Part shown: one piece after another, positions 1-9,222 of the stretch
How positions within the stretch are numbered: position 1 is the stretch's first letter
Layout of the letters: every line of letters starts with the position of its first letter
Assembly (NCBI RefSeq): GCF_026891035.1
Contig: NZ_JAPTGG010000014.1
Location: 32,500-96,499 of the forward strand
Reading direction: 5' to 3'
DNA: 64,000 nucleotides
Source of the DNA: Dasania phycosphaerae
Lineage (GTDB): Bacteria > Pseudomonadota > Gammaproteobacteria > Pseudomonadales > Dasaniaceae
Notes under the pieces: generated by a model
What the model was told of the DNA's origin: nothing
Databases searched by the model: none
The model's input: only the letters and a program-made list of their open reading frames with translations
Position numbers and translations under genes: made by a program

Positions 1-1186
1 ACTCTTTAAAAACATCATCAAACATAGAGCTCAGCGGCCAGTGTGGGCCTTCCTCCAGCGAGCCGTAGGATAGTGCCTCTTGCCAGTCGGCGGTCACGCT
101 CTCTTTTAGTTCTTGTTGCAGTGCTAGGTGCTGCTCTTCGCTCCACTCCCCTAGGCTGATTAGATGATTTTTAAGGCGGGTAATGGGGTCGCCCAAGGGC
201 CATAGCTCGGCCTCTTTGGGGGAGCGATAGGCATCGGGGTTATCGCTGGTGGAGTGGCTGGCTACGCGGTAAGTAAACAGCTCTATAAAGGTGGGGCCGC
301 CGCCATTGCGGGCTCGTTGGGCAGCCCATTGGGTCACGGCGTACACCGCTAAAAAATCGTTGCCGTCTACTCTGATGCCGGGTATGTGAAAACCCAGGCT
401 GCGGGCGGCAAAGGTGGTGCCTGCCGAGGCGAAGGATTGCGGGGTGGAGATGGCCCACTGGTTGTTGACTACATTTAAAATCACCGGCGCTTGGTAGGTG
501 GAGCTAAATTGCAGGGCGTGGTACACATCGGCTTCGGCGGTGCTGCCATCCCCCACCCAGGCGGCGGCGATGTGGTCTTCACCTTTGTAAGCCGAAGCCA
601 TAGCCCAGCCCACAGCTTGGCAGTATTGGGTGGCGAGGTTGCCAGAGACAGTAAAAAAACCGCCTTCTTTCCAGCTGTATAGCACCGGTAGTTGTCTACC
701 TTTTAGGTTATCGCGGGAGTTGGAGAGACACTGGCACATCATGTCTACCACCGGGTAGCCGCGGGCAAATAGCAGGCCTTGTTGTCGGTACGTGGGGAAG
801 CACATGTCTTGTTGATCTAAAGCCATGGCCTGCGCCACGGCCACGGCTTCTTCGCCGGTGCATTTTAAGTAAAAACATAATTTGCCCTGGCGTTGCATGG
901 CGAACATGCGATCGTCAAAGGCGCGCACATGCATCATTTTTTTTAAGCCAAAACGCAATTTATCAGCGCTGAGCTGGGGGTGCCACTCACCCTTAGCTTT
1001 GTGGTCGTCGTCCAGCACCCGTACTAAACCATAAGCCATGTGACGTATGGCGTTGGGGTCTATCAGCGGCTCGGGTTTGCTGGAGGATTCAGGGCTGGGT
1101 ATATCGAGATAGGAAAAGTCGGGCTCTTCATCGGGCCGGAAAGGGGCTTTGGGTATATGCAAGCGACTGGTGAACTCTTGGGCCAT
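1..1186 (-). CDS. bkdA1: 2-oxoisovalerate dehydrogenase E1 component, alpha subunit (3' end cut by window edge)
   Basis: Thiamine-diphosphate subunit of the branched-chain 2-oxoacid dehydrogenase complex, which oxidatively decarboxylates the keto acids of Val, Leu and Ile in the cytoplasm. The frame is open from the ATG at 1186 to the left edge, giving about 395 residues of a family usually near 410, so only the last few residues are missing. Visible are the E1-alpha core (FYLKCTGEEAVAVAQAMALD), the ThDP/Mg motif starting GDGSTAEAD near residue 212 and ending in VVNNQWAIS, and the loop YRVASHSTSDNP. The N-terminal 60 residues are Pro- and charge-rich, as in the bacterial Bkd rather than the pyruvate type. 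The beta subunit and E2 would be expected just beyond the left edge. Substrate choice between branched-chain and other keto acids is inferred from overall similarity. Confidence 0.9.
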   Translation of the reverse strand, partial: MAQEFTSRLHIPKAPFRPDEEPDFSYLDIPSPESSSKPEPLIDPNAIRHMAYGLVRVLDDDHKAKGEWHPQLSADKLRFGLKKMMHVRAFDDRMFAMQRQGKLCFYLKCTGEEAVAVAQAMALDQQDMCFPTYRQQGLLFARGYPVVDMMCQCLSNSRDNLKGRQLPVLYSWKEGGFFTVSGNLATQYCQAVGWAMASAYKGEDHIAAAWVGDGSTAEADVYHALQFSSTYQAPVILNVVNNQWAISTPQSFASAGTTFAARSLGFHIPGIRVDGNDFLAVYAVTQWAAQRARNGGGPTFIELFTYRVASHSTSDNPDAYRSPKEAELWPLGDPITRLKNHLISLGEWSEEQHLALQQELKESVTADWQEALSYGSLEEGPHWPLSSMFDDVFKE

Positions 1187-1355
1187 GGCAACCTCGCAAT
1201 ATCAGCTAACCTTTTTACTATAGCTCATGGCGCGCGGCTTACCGCTAAATTATTAAATGCAGCAGCCAAGTTTTAAATAGCTTATTAGACGGGTTTATAG
1301 GCTAAGCTACAGCTTGAAAGCAATAACTAAACTTACCTGGTTGTGGAGCAAGGCT

Positions 1356-1871
1356 ATGGCCAATATAGTGATACAGCTAGGTGATATTACCGAGCTGCCG
1401 GTAGATGCCATAGTCAATGCTGCTAATAACAGCTTGCTGGGTGGCGGCGGCGTTGATGGTGCTATACACAGGGCGGCGGGTCCGGGCTTGCTGGCAGAGT
1501 GCCAGGGCTTAGGTGGTTGTGAAACCGGCGCTGCCAAGCTTAGCCAGGCTTATGATTTGCCGTGCCGTTATGTAATACATACGGTGGGGCCGGTGTGGCA
1601 CGGCGGTGAGAAGAATGAGGCGGCGTTATTGCGCAGCTGTTATCAGCACAGCTTGGCGCTGGCGGATGAGCTGGGCTTGGCCAGCATTGCATTTCCCGCG
1701 ATTAGTTGTGGCGTTTATGGTTATCCACATACGCTGGCCTGCACTGAGGCTGTCACTGCCTTAAAGGCGTATTTCGCTAATAATAATTCTAGCCTGCAAG
1801 AGGTCTATTTAGTGGTCATGGACCCTAATTTGGCGGACTTGTACCAGCAGTTGCTGCGAGAGAGTGTGTAG
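1356..1871 (+). CDS. Macrodomain protein, probable O-acetyl-ADP-ribose deacetylase (YmdB-like)
   Basis: A single macrodomain of about 171 residues that should bind ADP-ribose and hydrolyse O-acetyl-ADP-ribose or ADP-ribosyl esters. Family motifs are all present: VNAANNSLLGGGGVDGAIHR (adenine/ribose-binding and catalytic loop), VIHTVGPVW, and FPAISCGVYGYP (phosphate-binding loop). The frame extends upstream to 1314, but the ATG at 1356 is preferred: it has a GGAG site 7 bases upstream and gives the usual family N-terminus (MANIVIQLGDIT). It stands alone between bkdA1 (divergent) and the DUF1631 gene. The biological substrate cannot be read from sequence. Confidence 0.9.
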   Translation: MANIVIQLGDITELPVDAIVNAANNSLLGGGGVDGAIHRAAGPGLLAECQGLGGCETGAAKLSQAYDLPCRYVIHTVGPVWHGGEKNEAALLRSCYQHSLALADELGLASIAFPAISCGVYGYPHTLACTEAVTALKAYFANNNSSLQEVYLVVMDPNLADLYQQLLRESV

Positions 1872-2007
1872 GGCTTTAATAAAATGTTTCTTAGCCAAGA
1901 ATTTATCTTCTAAAATCAATACAATAGGCTACCTTTAAAAGACTATTGCGCTAATTTAACTGGCGCTTAAATAACTAATAACAATGAGACATCAGAGATA
2001 AACGCCA

Positions 2008-4278
2008 ATGGAGCTATTGAATAACTGTCGTGAGTACGCCCACGGCTACTACAGTAATTTACTGGTAGCAGCCGAAAAAAAGTTGATCGATAGTTTGTTT
2101 GAGCACTCTGATGCCGCCAAGAGTAATGACGAACAGCGTTTCTATTACGAAGCCATGCAACTTTGCCGTAAAAACTCCGGCAGTATGCACGATGCCTTTA
2201 ATCAACAGCTCAATGATTGCTATCAACGCTTTAGCAATGGCGTAGTGGCTTCACAAACCCCGAAAGAGGCAGTGGATGAGCTGTCGCTGGTTAACACCCA
2301 AAAGCTGGAAGATGACCTAGCGATCTCGGTGATTGTTTCTAAATCGAATAGCCGCTATTCCGAGCCGTTATGGAAGCTAAATAAACGCCTGTCGGTATTG
2401 CGCAGTGGCACTCCGGTTTACGATGAGGACAACCCCTTTGCCCCGTCCATGGTGGGTGAGGCCTTGCAGGCCGCGGTCAATGCCCTAGGTTTAGAGAGTA
2501 AGGCTCGGCTGCTGGTTTATAAGCAATTGGGCAAATTATTTATTATTGGGTTTGAAAAGCCACTAAAGCAATTAAACGAGCAGCTATCAGCCAAGGGTAT
2601 TTTGCCCAATCTTAAATTTTTGGCGCAGCAACAGGCTGATGGCGGCATGCCCAGCCCGCCAGTGTTGGCCGAGCCCGATCACGCCCATGAAAGCCCCGCC
2701 AGCATAGAAAATCAGCGCAAAATGTTTGAGGCCATACAGGCTATACAAGCCCAGCTGGGGCCGCGCACGCATACCGCTGGCGGTGTTAGCTTAGGGGGTA
2801 TAGCTACCGATGGTGATGGTAGCGCGGCGGCCTTTGGGCAAATGGATTACGCCTTAGCGCTAAGTGCTGTGCAGCAATCAAAAGAAGTTTTACAGGCGGT
2901 GACGCAAAACCGCCCCATGCCTGCTGAGCAGGTAGAGAAAAAAGTTGTAGAGCAGTTATTAAAACAAGGTGATGAAAAATCACGCCATAAAATGACGGGC
3001 GCCGATGCCAATACGGTTGATTTAGTGGGGATGATTTTTCGCTATATTCTGGATGATGAAAACCTCAGCGATGCGGTTAAGTCATTGCTTAGCCATTTGC
3101 ATACCCCTTATCTTAAATTGGCGTTAATGGATAAAACCTTTATCGATAACTATGAGCACAGCGCCCGTATATTAATCAATAGCCTGGCTGATGTGGGTGG
3201 GCGTTGGGTAAAAGACGAGGACGATAAAACGGTACTGCCTAAAATACGCCTAGTAGTAGAGACCATATTAAAAGGCTTTGTTGATGACTACAGTATTTTT
3301 GATCGCCTGTTAGAAGATTTTCAGCGTTTTAGGGAAAACCTAGAAAAACGCTCAAAAATGGTAGAAAAGCGCAACACCGAATCACAGCTGGGCATGGAGC
3401 GTTTGGAGTTGTCGCGCCATCGCGCCGAAGAAGAAGTGTTAGTGCGTTTTGAAAGTGGCGAGATAGATCAGCAAGCCGCCGCTATTTTACAAAAGCCTTG
3501 GACTGACTTTTTAGCGTTTAACTTATTGCGCCACGGTGACGAGGGTAGTACTTGGCAATCGGCACTAAAAGTTGTTGATGCTGTGGTGTGGAGCATACAG
3601 AAAAAGCAAGCAGTCGATAACAAAGAAGATTTTCATCGCCGCCAGCATGAGTTTGAGGCCTCTATTAAAGAGGGCTTGCTGGCCATGGGTTATGACCCTG
3701 AAGCCTCTAAAGGCCTATTGCTGAGCTTACATGAGGCGCAAGAGCTGGCTTACCATCAATTGGTGTTAGACGGCAGCGCGGCTAAGGCCGAGCCGCAAAA
3801 AACTAATGCGGCTAGCGAAGTAAGTGCGCCAAAAGCTGAGCCTGTGCCGGAAAGTGAAACTCAAAAATCCACTGAGCAGGAGCCGCCGCAAACAGCCATA
3901 CAGCGCCAACAAGCCAAAATGGCCCTTAAGGCCAAGTTGGCACCCGTAGCGGCGCGGGAAAAAGAGGCGCTGTCTGAAACCGAGCAGCAGCAGTTAGATG
4001 CCCTAAAAGATATTGCCTTTGGTACTTGGTTTGATTTTGTTCGTGAAGATGGCGGCCGCGATAGAATGAAGCTGGCCTGGTATAGCCGAGTCACCTCAAA
4101 TTATATGTTTGTTAATAATGCCGGGGTTAAGCAGGCGGTGATGACGTGTGTGGAGCTGGCCAAAGGCATGCAGGCGGGTACTATAGAGTTGGTGGTGTTG
4201 GAAAAGCGCAGTTTTATGGAGCGCGCCATAGGTGCTGTGTTTAATAAGTTAAAATCAAAGGCTCAGGTGACGGCTTAG
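2008..4278 (+). CDS. DUF1631 family protein
   Basis: Large cytoplasmic protein (756 residues) of the DUF1631 family, common in Pseudomonas-like gammaproteobacteria and sometimes misnamed thymidine phosphorylase. No signal peptide or membrane segment. The N-terminal part is helical and conserved; residues about 215-330 are a Gly/Ala/Pro-rich linker; the segment near 440-480 is strongly charged and probably coiled coil; a second Ala/Glu/Pro-rich linker spans about 590-650. The C-terminal 90 residues (GTWFDFVREDGGRDRMKLAWYS, NYMFVNNAGVKQAVMTCVEL) look like the PilZ-like beta module that ends many members of this family, which is my inference. Function unknown. Single gene with its own terminator just after the stop. 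Confidence 0.85.
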   Translation: MELLNNCREYAHGYYSNLLVAAEKKLIDSLFEHSDAAKSNDEQRFYYEAMQLCRKNSGSMHDAFNQQLNDCYQRFSNGVVASQTPKEAVDELSLVNTQKLEDDLAISVIVSKSNSRYSEPLWKLNKRLSVLRSGTPVYDEDNPFAPSMVGEALQAAVNALGLESKARLLVYKQLGKLFIIGFEKPLKQLNEQLSAKGILPNLKFLAQQQADGGMPSPPVLAEPDHAHESPASIENQRKMFEAIQAIQAQLGPRTHTAGGVSLGGIATDGDGSAAAFGQMDYALALSAVQQSKEVLQAVTQNRPMPAEQVEKKVVEQLLKQGDEKSRHKMTGADANTVDLVGMIFRYILDDENLSDAVKSLLSHLHTPYLKLALMDKTFIDNYEHSARILINSLADVGGRWVKDEDDKTVLPKIRLVVETILKGFVDDYSIFDRLLEDFQRFRENLEKRSKMVEKRNTESQLGMERLELSRHRAEEEVLVRFESGEIDQQAAAILQKPWTDFLAFNLLRHGDEGSTWQSALKVVDAVVWSIQKKQAVDNKEDFHRRQHEFEASIKEGLLAMGYDPEASKGLLLSLHEAQELAYHQLVLDGSAAKAEPQKTNAASEVSAPKAEPVPESETQKSTEQEPPQTAIQRQQAKMALKAKLAPVAAREKEALSETEQQQLDALKDIAFGTWFDFVREDGGRDRMKLAWYSRVTSNYMFVNNAGVKQAVMTCVELAKGMQAGTIELVVLEKRSFMERAIGAVFNKLKSKAQVTA

Positions 4279-4298
4279 GCAGTGCATGCTGAGTGTAT

Positions 4299-4348
4299 AA
4301 AACGCCACTCTTATTGATAAGCGGTTATTGATAAGCGTGGCGTTTTTT
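4299..4348. terminator. Bidirectional hairpin terminator
   Basis: Arms AAAACGCCAC (4299-4308) and GTGGCGTTTT (4337-4346) pair perfectly and are extended by CTTAT/ATAAG. The right arm runs into a T tract and the left arm begins with an A tract, so it can end both the DUF1631 transcript and the opposing DUF3806 transcript. The loop carries a tandem repeat of TTATTGATAAGCG. Confidence 0.8.
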
Positions 4349-4358
4349 ATTTTTGGCG

Positions 4359-4862
4359 TTAGGGCACAATAATCTGTTTTTTGATGGCGGTAACACTGGC
4401 GAGTGCTTTTTGGTAAATCTCTTCTATGTTGACCTCGGCACCGACTTCATAGCGCCGAGAAATCATGGTTATGGGAAATACCACATCGGGCTTGCCCGGC
4501 ACCGCTAAGGCGCGGCTGCGGCCATAGCGATCAATATAAATAGTCCAGCTCAGGCCTTCCTGTTCTTTGAGTATATTGCCCAAAACCACGCCCATGGCCT
4601 GTAAGATTGCGACTTGATCAGATTTGACGATTTTATCGTCTAACAGGCGCTGCATTAGGGCAAAATCATTGTCTTTTTTGCCGTTTAATTGGCGGCCAAA
4701 ATGTATCCTGGTGAGCTCGTCTATACGGTCGCGCTGGGCGGCCATAAAGGTTTGATCATTGACGGTAAGTGGCTCTTTGCGCCACTGCTGGGCCGAGCTG
4801 TTAAGGCTGAAACACAGGCCTAGGACCAAACAAAACAAAGTTAAGTAGTGATGTTTGTACAT
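4359..4862 (-). CDS. DUF3806 domain protein, exported
   Basis: 167-residue protein with a clear Sec signal peptide (residues 1-25, ending LNSSAQQ). The mature part fits DUF3806: a helical region (DRIDELTRIHFGRQLNGKKDNDFALMQ) followed by a beta part (LSWTIYIDRYGRSRALAVP, VVFPITMISRRYEVGAEVNIEEIY). Likely periplasmic. No biochemical role is known for the family. It is monocistronic and convergent with the DUF1631 gene; a GGAGAG ribosome site lies just upstream of the ATG. Confidence 0.8.
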   Translation of the reverse strand: MYKHHYLTLFCLVLGLCFSLNSSAQQWRKEPLTVNDQTFMAAQRDRIDELTRIHFGRQLNGKKDNDFALMQRLLDDKIVKSDQVAILQAMGVVLGNILKEQEGLSWTIYIDRYGRSRALAVPGKPDVVFPITMISRRYEVGAEVNIEEIYQKALASVTAIKKQIIVP

Positions 4863-5070
4863 GGGATGCTCTCCTTTGTTAGGTTAGTTGGGCTTTGCTT
4901 GTGCTAGTTTAATCAAAAAAGCTACACTAGCGAGCTTTAATTGCCAGATATTGCGCTAATTTACCGCTTCTAGCTTGAGCTTGCTCTAGCCTGTCAGTAC
5001 CATAGCCCCTTATTTTATTTTGGCGTTTTGCAAACGGGTAATACGCCGGTACGACCTTCCGGAGAGATGT

Positions 5071-5946
5071 ATGATAGCGGGCAGTCTTGTTGCTCTAGTA
5101 ACCCCCTTTACCCCTAGCGGCGACGTTGATTGGGCGGCTCTAACAGATTTGCTAGACATGCATTTAGAGAAGGGCACGCACGGCATAGTAGCCGTAGGCA
5201 CCACCGGCGAATCCGCCACCCTAGATGTGCAAGAGCACTGCAAAGTGATACGCCATACTGTAGAGCATATTAATGGCCGTATCCCTGTTATTGCCGGTAC
5301 CGGCGCCAATAGCACCCGCGAGGCCATAGAACTCACCGAATCTGCCAAGTCAGCCAAGGCCGACGCCTGCTTATTAGTGACCCCTTATTACAACAAGCCC
5401 ACCCAAGAGGGCATGTACCAGCACTTTAAAGCAGTGGCGGAGGCGGTAGCCATCCCCCAGATTTTATACAACGTGCCAGGCCGCACGGCCTGCGACATGC
5501 TTAACGACACGGTGCTGCGCCTGGCAGGTATTAGCAATATTATTGGCATTAAAGATGCCACCGGCGATGTGGCCCGCGGCATTGAACTTATTCAACGCTG
5601 TGGCGACCAACTGGCAGTTTATTCGGGTGATGACCCTACAGCCCTAGAGTTGATGCTTAATGGCGGCAAGGGCGATATTTCGGTAACCGCCAATGTGGCA
5701 CCTGCTGAAATGGCGCAAATGTGCGAGGCCGCGCTGAAGGGCGATGCTGAGTTGGCACGCCAAATCAACCAAAAAATTCAGCCCCTGCACGACAAGCTTT
5801 TTGTTGAGGCCAATCCCATACCGGTGAAGTGGGCTTTACATGAAATGGGCTTAATCGGTGAGACCCTGCGCCTACCGTTAACGGTAATGAGCAAAGAATT
5901 TGAGCCTGTGGTGCGCGTGGCCATGCAAGAGTCAGGCATTTTATAA
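5071..5946 (+). CDS. dapA: 4-hydroxy-tetrahydrodipicolinate synthase
   Basis: Condenses pyruvate with aspartate semialdehyde, the first committed step to diaminopimelate and lysine. 291 residues, normal for the family. Conserved features: GTTGESATL pyruvate-binding loop, YNVPGRTACD with the catalytic Tyr near residue 133, and IIGIKDATGD with the Schiff-base Lys near 161. A TTG at 5020 would extend the frame, but the ATG at 5071 has a GGAGAG site 10 bases upstream and gives the canonical N-terminus MIAGSLVALVTPF. It is followed after 24 bases by bamC, the order found in Pseudomonas and E. coli (dapA-bamC), so the two are probably cotranscribed. Confidence 0.97.
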   Translation: MIAGSLVALVTPFTPSGDVDWAALTDLLDMHLEKGTHGIVAVGTTGESATLDVQEHCKVIRHTVEHINGRIPVIAGTGANSTREAIELTESAKSAKADACLLVTPYYNKPTQEGMYQHFKAVAEAVAIPQILYNVPGRTACDMLNDTVLRLAGISNIIGIKDATGDVARGIELIQRCGDQLAVYSGDDPTALELMLNGGKGDISVTANVAPAEMAQMCEAALKGDAELARQINQKIQPLHDKLFVEANPIPVKWALHEMGLIGETLRLPLTVMSKEFEPVVRVAMQESGIL

Positions 5947-5970
5947 GTCCTTAAATACAGGTAATTAACG

Positions 5971-7050
5971 TTGTTAAACCCTAAAAGTATAAAAATATCA
6001 GCACTGCTAACAGTGGTTCTAAGCACTAGTGCCTGTGGTTGGCTTACCGGCGATGACGGCATTTTTCGCGACCGCAGCAACGATTACCGCAAGTCTAAAG
6101 ATTTACCGCCCATGCAGTTGCCAGCGGGCATACGCAGCGACAGCATTGATGACGGCTATATGATCCCGGCCATTTCCGATCGCGCCGAATTGAGCGGCGA
6201 GTTTGTGGTGCCGCGCCCGGATTCCTTAGGTGCCGAAGTGGATAGAGAGGCGGTGCGCATTAACCGCTTAGGTGACGAGCAGTGGATACTGGTTAACGGC
6301 TCGCCCGGCCAAGTGTGGCCCCGCCTGCGCAGCTTTTTTAACCTGGGTGGAGTGGGTTTATTGCGCACCGATGCCGTTAAAGGTGTGCTGGAAACCGCGT
6401 GGATACAGCCGGTTAATGCTGAGCTACCTAAAGAGCGCTACCGCTTGCGCATAGAGCAAGGGGTGCAGCGCGGCAGCAGCGAAGTGTATGTGTTGCATAT
6501 GGATATAGCTGCCGGCCCGCAGTGGCCCAGCCAATCAACTAGCTTTGAGCGCGAGACCGCTTTAGTGACGCAGCTGGCACAATTTTTAGCTGACTCCGCG
6601 ATAGAAGGTTCGGTATCTATGCTGGCTGAACAGGCCTTGGATTCTTCCGGCCGGGTTAGCATAGAGCAACAGCATGGCAGCGAGCCTTATATATTATTGC
6701 GCCTGCCTTTTTACCGCGCTTGGGCCTCTTTAGGCTTAGCCATAGAGAAAGCCGGCTTTAAGCAATCGGATTTGGATATAGGCGAAAAAGTTTACTATGT
6801 GCGCTATATACCCAACAAAGCCGACGATGAAGATGAAGACGAAGATGGCGGCTGGTTTTCGGGTTGGTTCTCTGGCTGGTTTAGCGATGATGACAGCGCC
6901 GCTAAAAAGCTGGGTGTGCTATACCATATTCGGGTGAAAGATCGCGATGAACAAGCGGTAGAAGTACGCATAGAGCAGCCCAACGGTCAGCCTTTTGCCG
7001 AAGGCGAAGCCAATAAATTATTAAAACTGATTAAGCGGCAGCTGAGTTAG
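5971..7050 (+). CDS. bamC: Outer membrane protein assembly factor BamC (lipoprotein)
   Basis: Lipoprotein subunit of the BAM complex that folds beta-barrels into the outer membrane. Starts with TTG. The N-terminus has a hydrophobic segment ending in Cys-22 (LSTSAC, where Thr at -3 is not ideal for a lipobox), then the extended, poorly structured region that contacts BamD (SNDYRKSKDLPPMQLP) and two helix-grip domains. Odd feature: an acidic run at residues 285-292 followed by a Trp-repeat (W295, W299, W303, spaced by FSG) inside the second domain, which lengthens the protein to 359 residues. Position after dapA supports the call. The next gene's GTG overlaps this gene's stop by one base. Confidence 0.9.
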   Translation: MLNPKSIKISALLTVVLSTSACGWLTGDDGIFRDRSNDYRKSKDLPPMQLPAGIRSDSIDDGYMIPAISDRAELSGEFVVPRPDSLGAEVDREAVRINRLGDEQWILVNGSPGQVWPRLRSFFNLGGVGLLRTDAVKGVLETAWIQPVNAELPKERYRLRIEQGVQRGSSEVYVLHMDIAAGPQWPSQSTSFERETALVTQLAQFLADSAIEGSVSMLAEQALDSSGRVSIEQQHGSEPYILLRLPFYRAWASLGLAIEKAGFKQSDLDIGEKVYYVRYIPNKADDEDEDEDGGWFSGWFSGWFSDDDSAAKKLGVLYHIRVKDRDEQAVEVRIEQPNGQPFAEGEANKLLKLIKRQLS

Positions 7051-7814
7051 TGAGCCTGCGCTTTGCCTCTTTAGGTAGTGGCAGCAAAGGCAATGCGACT
7101 CTTATAGAGTCGCAGCAGGGCTTGTTGCTGCTGGATTGCGGCTTTACCATTAAGGAAACCGTTAGGCGTTTGCAGCTGCTGGGTCACCAGCCAGAAAACC
7201 TCACGGCTATTTTGGTCACCCATGAGCACGGCGACCATATTGCCGGCGTAGGTCCCTTGGCGCGCCGTTACAATATTCCTGTTTATATGACGCACGGCAC
7301 CGCCCAGCACAAGGGCGTGGCTAAATTACCTAGCCGCCATCTGATTAATACCCACCAAAGTTTTCATATTGCCGATATAGAAGTCACCCCTGTGGTGGTG
7401 CCTCACGATGCCCGCGAGCCCTGTCAGTTTGTGTTTAGGCATAGGCAAAAAACGCTGGGGGTGCTTACCGACCTGGGCAGCATTACCCCCTTTATTGTGC
7501 AGCAGTATCAACAGTGCGATAGTTTAATGTTGGAGTGCAATCACGACAGCCGCATGCTGGCCATGGGGCCTTATCCGCCTTCGCTAAAAACCCGGGTAGG
7601 TGGCCAGTGGGGACATTTAAATAATATACAGGCGGCTAATTTGCTGCGCGAGATAGAGACTGACCCACTGCAGCATCTGGTGATCTCCCATATCAGCGAG
7701 CAAAATAATACTGAAATGTTAGCCCGCAATGCCATTGTGGAAGTCTATGGCGACGACCAGCCTTTGTTGCTGGCTAAGCAAGATCAGGGCTTTGACTGGC
7801 TGGCTATTGATTAG
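7050..7814 (+). CDS. MBL-fold metallo-hydrolase (YycJ/WalJ-like)
   Basis: 254-residue cytoplasmic metallo-beta-lactamase-fold hydrolase. The zinc-binding signature is complete: VTHEHGDHIAG near residue 58, a later His in VPHDARE, Asp in LTDLGS, and the terminal His in LVISHISEQN. N-terminus (LRFASLGSGSKGNATLIE) is typical of the YycJ/PhnP-like group of single-domain hydrolases, often proposed to act on nucleic acids or cyclic phosphoesters. The GTG start overlaps the bamC stop, so translation is probably coupled. In Pseudomonas the same gene follows bamC and precedes purC; purC is not here. Substrate unknown. Confidence 0.88.
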   Translation: MSLRFASLGSGSKGNATLIESQQGLLLLDCGFTIKETVRRLQLLGHQPENLTAILVTHEHGDHIAGVGPLARRYNIPVYMTHGTAQHKGVAKLPSRHLINTHQSFHIADIEVTPVVVPHDAREPCQFVFRHRQKTLGVLTDLGSITPFIVQQYQQCDSLMLECNHDSRMLAMGPYPPSLKTRVGGQWGHLNNIQAANLLREIETDPLQHLVISHISEQNNTEMLARNAIVEVYGDDQPLLLAKQDQGFDWLAID

Positions 7815-7827
7815 CTCGCTTGAGTTG

Positions 7828-8742
7828 CTAAGGCTGATTTTGCTCAGGCAGGTACTGATGTTTGGGAAAATCCTCGGCAAAAATATCACTACTATCACCA
7901 CTGGGGCTACGGCGCCATTTGCGATTACTCCATAGCCAGGTTTCGGGCTGGGCAGTAATGGCGCGCTGCATGGCGGCAATATAATTATCTAATACTTGAT
8001 AGCTGTTTTTGGCATAGGGCGGCTGAGCAATAATCTCAAAAGTCACCTTATAATAGCCCCGCTTGACTCTGTGTACGGCAAAATACACCACTGGATTTTG
8101 AGTTAACTCAGCAATTTTTTGGCTGCCTAAATAAAAGGGCGCAGGGCGGTTAAAAAACATCTGCCAATATTTTTTGTCTTTTCTTATAGGGGCTTGATCC
8201 GCCGTCATAGTAATCAGGTGAAACTCTTTGCGCTTGCGCAAGATGTGTTTCATAGCTTTACTTGAGGGGATTAATTGCGTGCCTAGCTTGGAGCGGTTGG
8301 CTAAAAAAATGGCATCAAAAAAGTCATCGTGTAAGGGCTTGTAGATGGCGTCCACCGGGGCCTTAAGTTTATAGGGCAGCAGCTGCACCAGCCATTCCCA
8401 ACCGCCCTGATGTATAGACAGCAGCTGTAAAGACTGTTTGTTATCTAAATAGGGTTGGATGAGTTCTAGGTTGGTAAACTCAAAGCGCGAGGCCAACTCC
8501 TCGGCGCTGATGTTTTGGGAGGCGATAGCCTCCATAAAGTTATCGCAAATAAAACGGTAGTAATCTTTTTCTATGCGGATAATCTCGGCCAGGCTTTTGT
8601 CGGGAAAAGCCTGGCTAAGATTGCTGCGTACGATGTCGCGGCGGTAGCGTACCAGATAGTAAGCTAGCCAATATAAACCGTTAGAAAGTTTGTATAGTGA
8701 GGCCAAAGGCAATTTGGCTAACAGGGCGATGAGTAATTTCAT
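7828..8742 (-). CDS. Lysophospholipid/lipid A acyltransferase family protein (LpxL/HtrB type)
   Basis: 304 residues, one N-terminal hydrophobic stretch (LLIALLAKLPLASLYKL, LYWLAYYLV) that would anchor it to the inner membrane. The catalytic HX4E motif is HQGGWE in LLSIHQGGWEWL near residue 112, followed by conserved blocks MTADQAP and FFNRPAPFYLGS. This family transfers fatty acyl groups from ACP to lipid A precursors; other members acylate other lipids such as ornithine lipid or aryl polyene precursors, so the acceptor is not certain. It ends 13 bases from the convergent MBL hydrolase gene and appears monocistronic. Confidence 0.88.
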   Translation of the reverse strand: MKLLIALLAKLPLASLYKLSNGLYWLAYYLVRYRRDIVRSNLSQAFPDKSLAEIIRIEKDYYRFICDNFMEAIASQNISAEELASRFEFTNLELIQPYLDNKQSLQLLSIHQGGWEWLVQLLPYKLKAPVDAIYKPLHDDFFDAIFLANRSKLGTQLIPSSKAMKHILRKRKEFHLITMTADQAPIRKDKKYWQMFFNRPAPFYLGSQKIAELTQNPVVYFAVHRVKRGYYKVTFEIIAQPPYAKNSYQVLDNYIAAMQRAITAQPETWLWSNRKWRRSPSGDSSDIFAEDFPKHQYLPEQNQP

Positions 8743-8892
8743 TAATACATAATGGGCAATAATTTGCGCTCTATTGTAATGATTATGGGGCTTGCAGCAC
8801 AGCCTTAATTAGGCCTTAATAAGCACTATTGCTCATATTAGCTATTATGCTACTACTAATAACAAAGAAGAAAGTTAAGCAAAAGGTGAATA

Positions 8893-9162
8893 ATGGACGA
8901 GCAGCGCAAATATGTACGGGCTGAATGCTCGGCTCTGGTAGAGCTGAGCCACCCCAGTTTTGGCCACTGCGAACTTAAGGCCAGGGATTTATCGGATGGT
9001 GGTATGTTTGTAATACTGGGGGCCAATACTGCGCCGCCAGTAGGCACGGTACTAAATGTAAAGATTAAGCGCTATACCGGCGTCATCAATGATCAACCCA
9101 TTCCTATGGAGGTGGTGCATCATAATGGCGGTGGTATGGGCTTAATGTTTGTGAATTTATAA
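8893..9162 (+). CDS. PilZ domain protein (probable c-di-GMP receptor)
   Basis: 89 residues comprising one PilZ domain. The c-di-GMP binding signature is present: the basic motif RKYVR at residues 5-9 and DLSDGG (the DxSxxG motif) near residue 33. Ribosome site AAAGGTGA precedes the ATG. It is the first gene of a same-strand group with the cyclase-like and HD-phosphodiesterase genes that follow (gaps 60 and 22 bases), so it may be the output protein of that group. Single-domain PilZ proteins usually act by docking on a partner; the partner is not known here. Confidence 0.88.
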   Translation: MDEQRKYVRAECSALVELSHPSFGHCELKARDLSDGGMFVILGANTAPPVGTVLNVKIKRYTGVINDQPIPMEVVHHNGGGMGLMFVNL

Positions 9163-9222
9163 AGCAGTAGCTTGGTCGGTTGTTACGCCGTGCTAAAACC
9201 ATCAATAACGACATAAGAGTTT

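Noticed and set aside
240..682. Two short open frames (240-458 minus, 491-682 plus)
   Set aside because: Both lie within the E1-alpha coding region in other frames and have no family features.
4310..4335. Direct repeat TTATTGATAAGCG twice
   Set aside because: It is the loop portion of the bidirectional terminator and needs no other explanation.
5020..5070. Longer dapA frame starting with TTG
   Set aside because: The ATG at 5071 has a clear ribosome site and gives the canonical DapA N-terminus.
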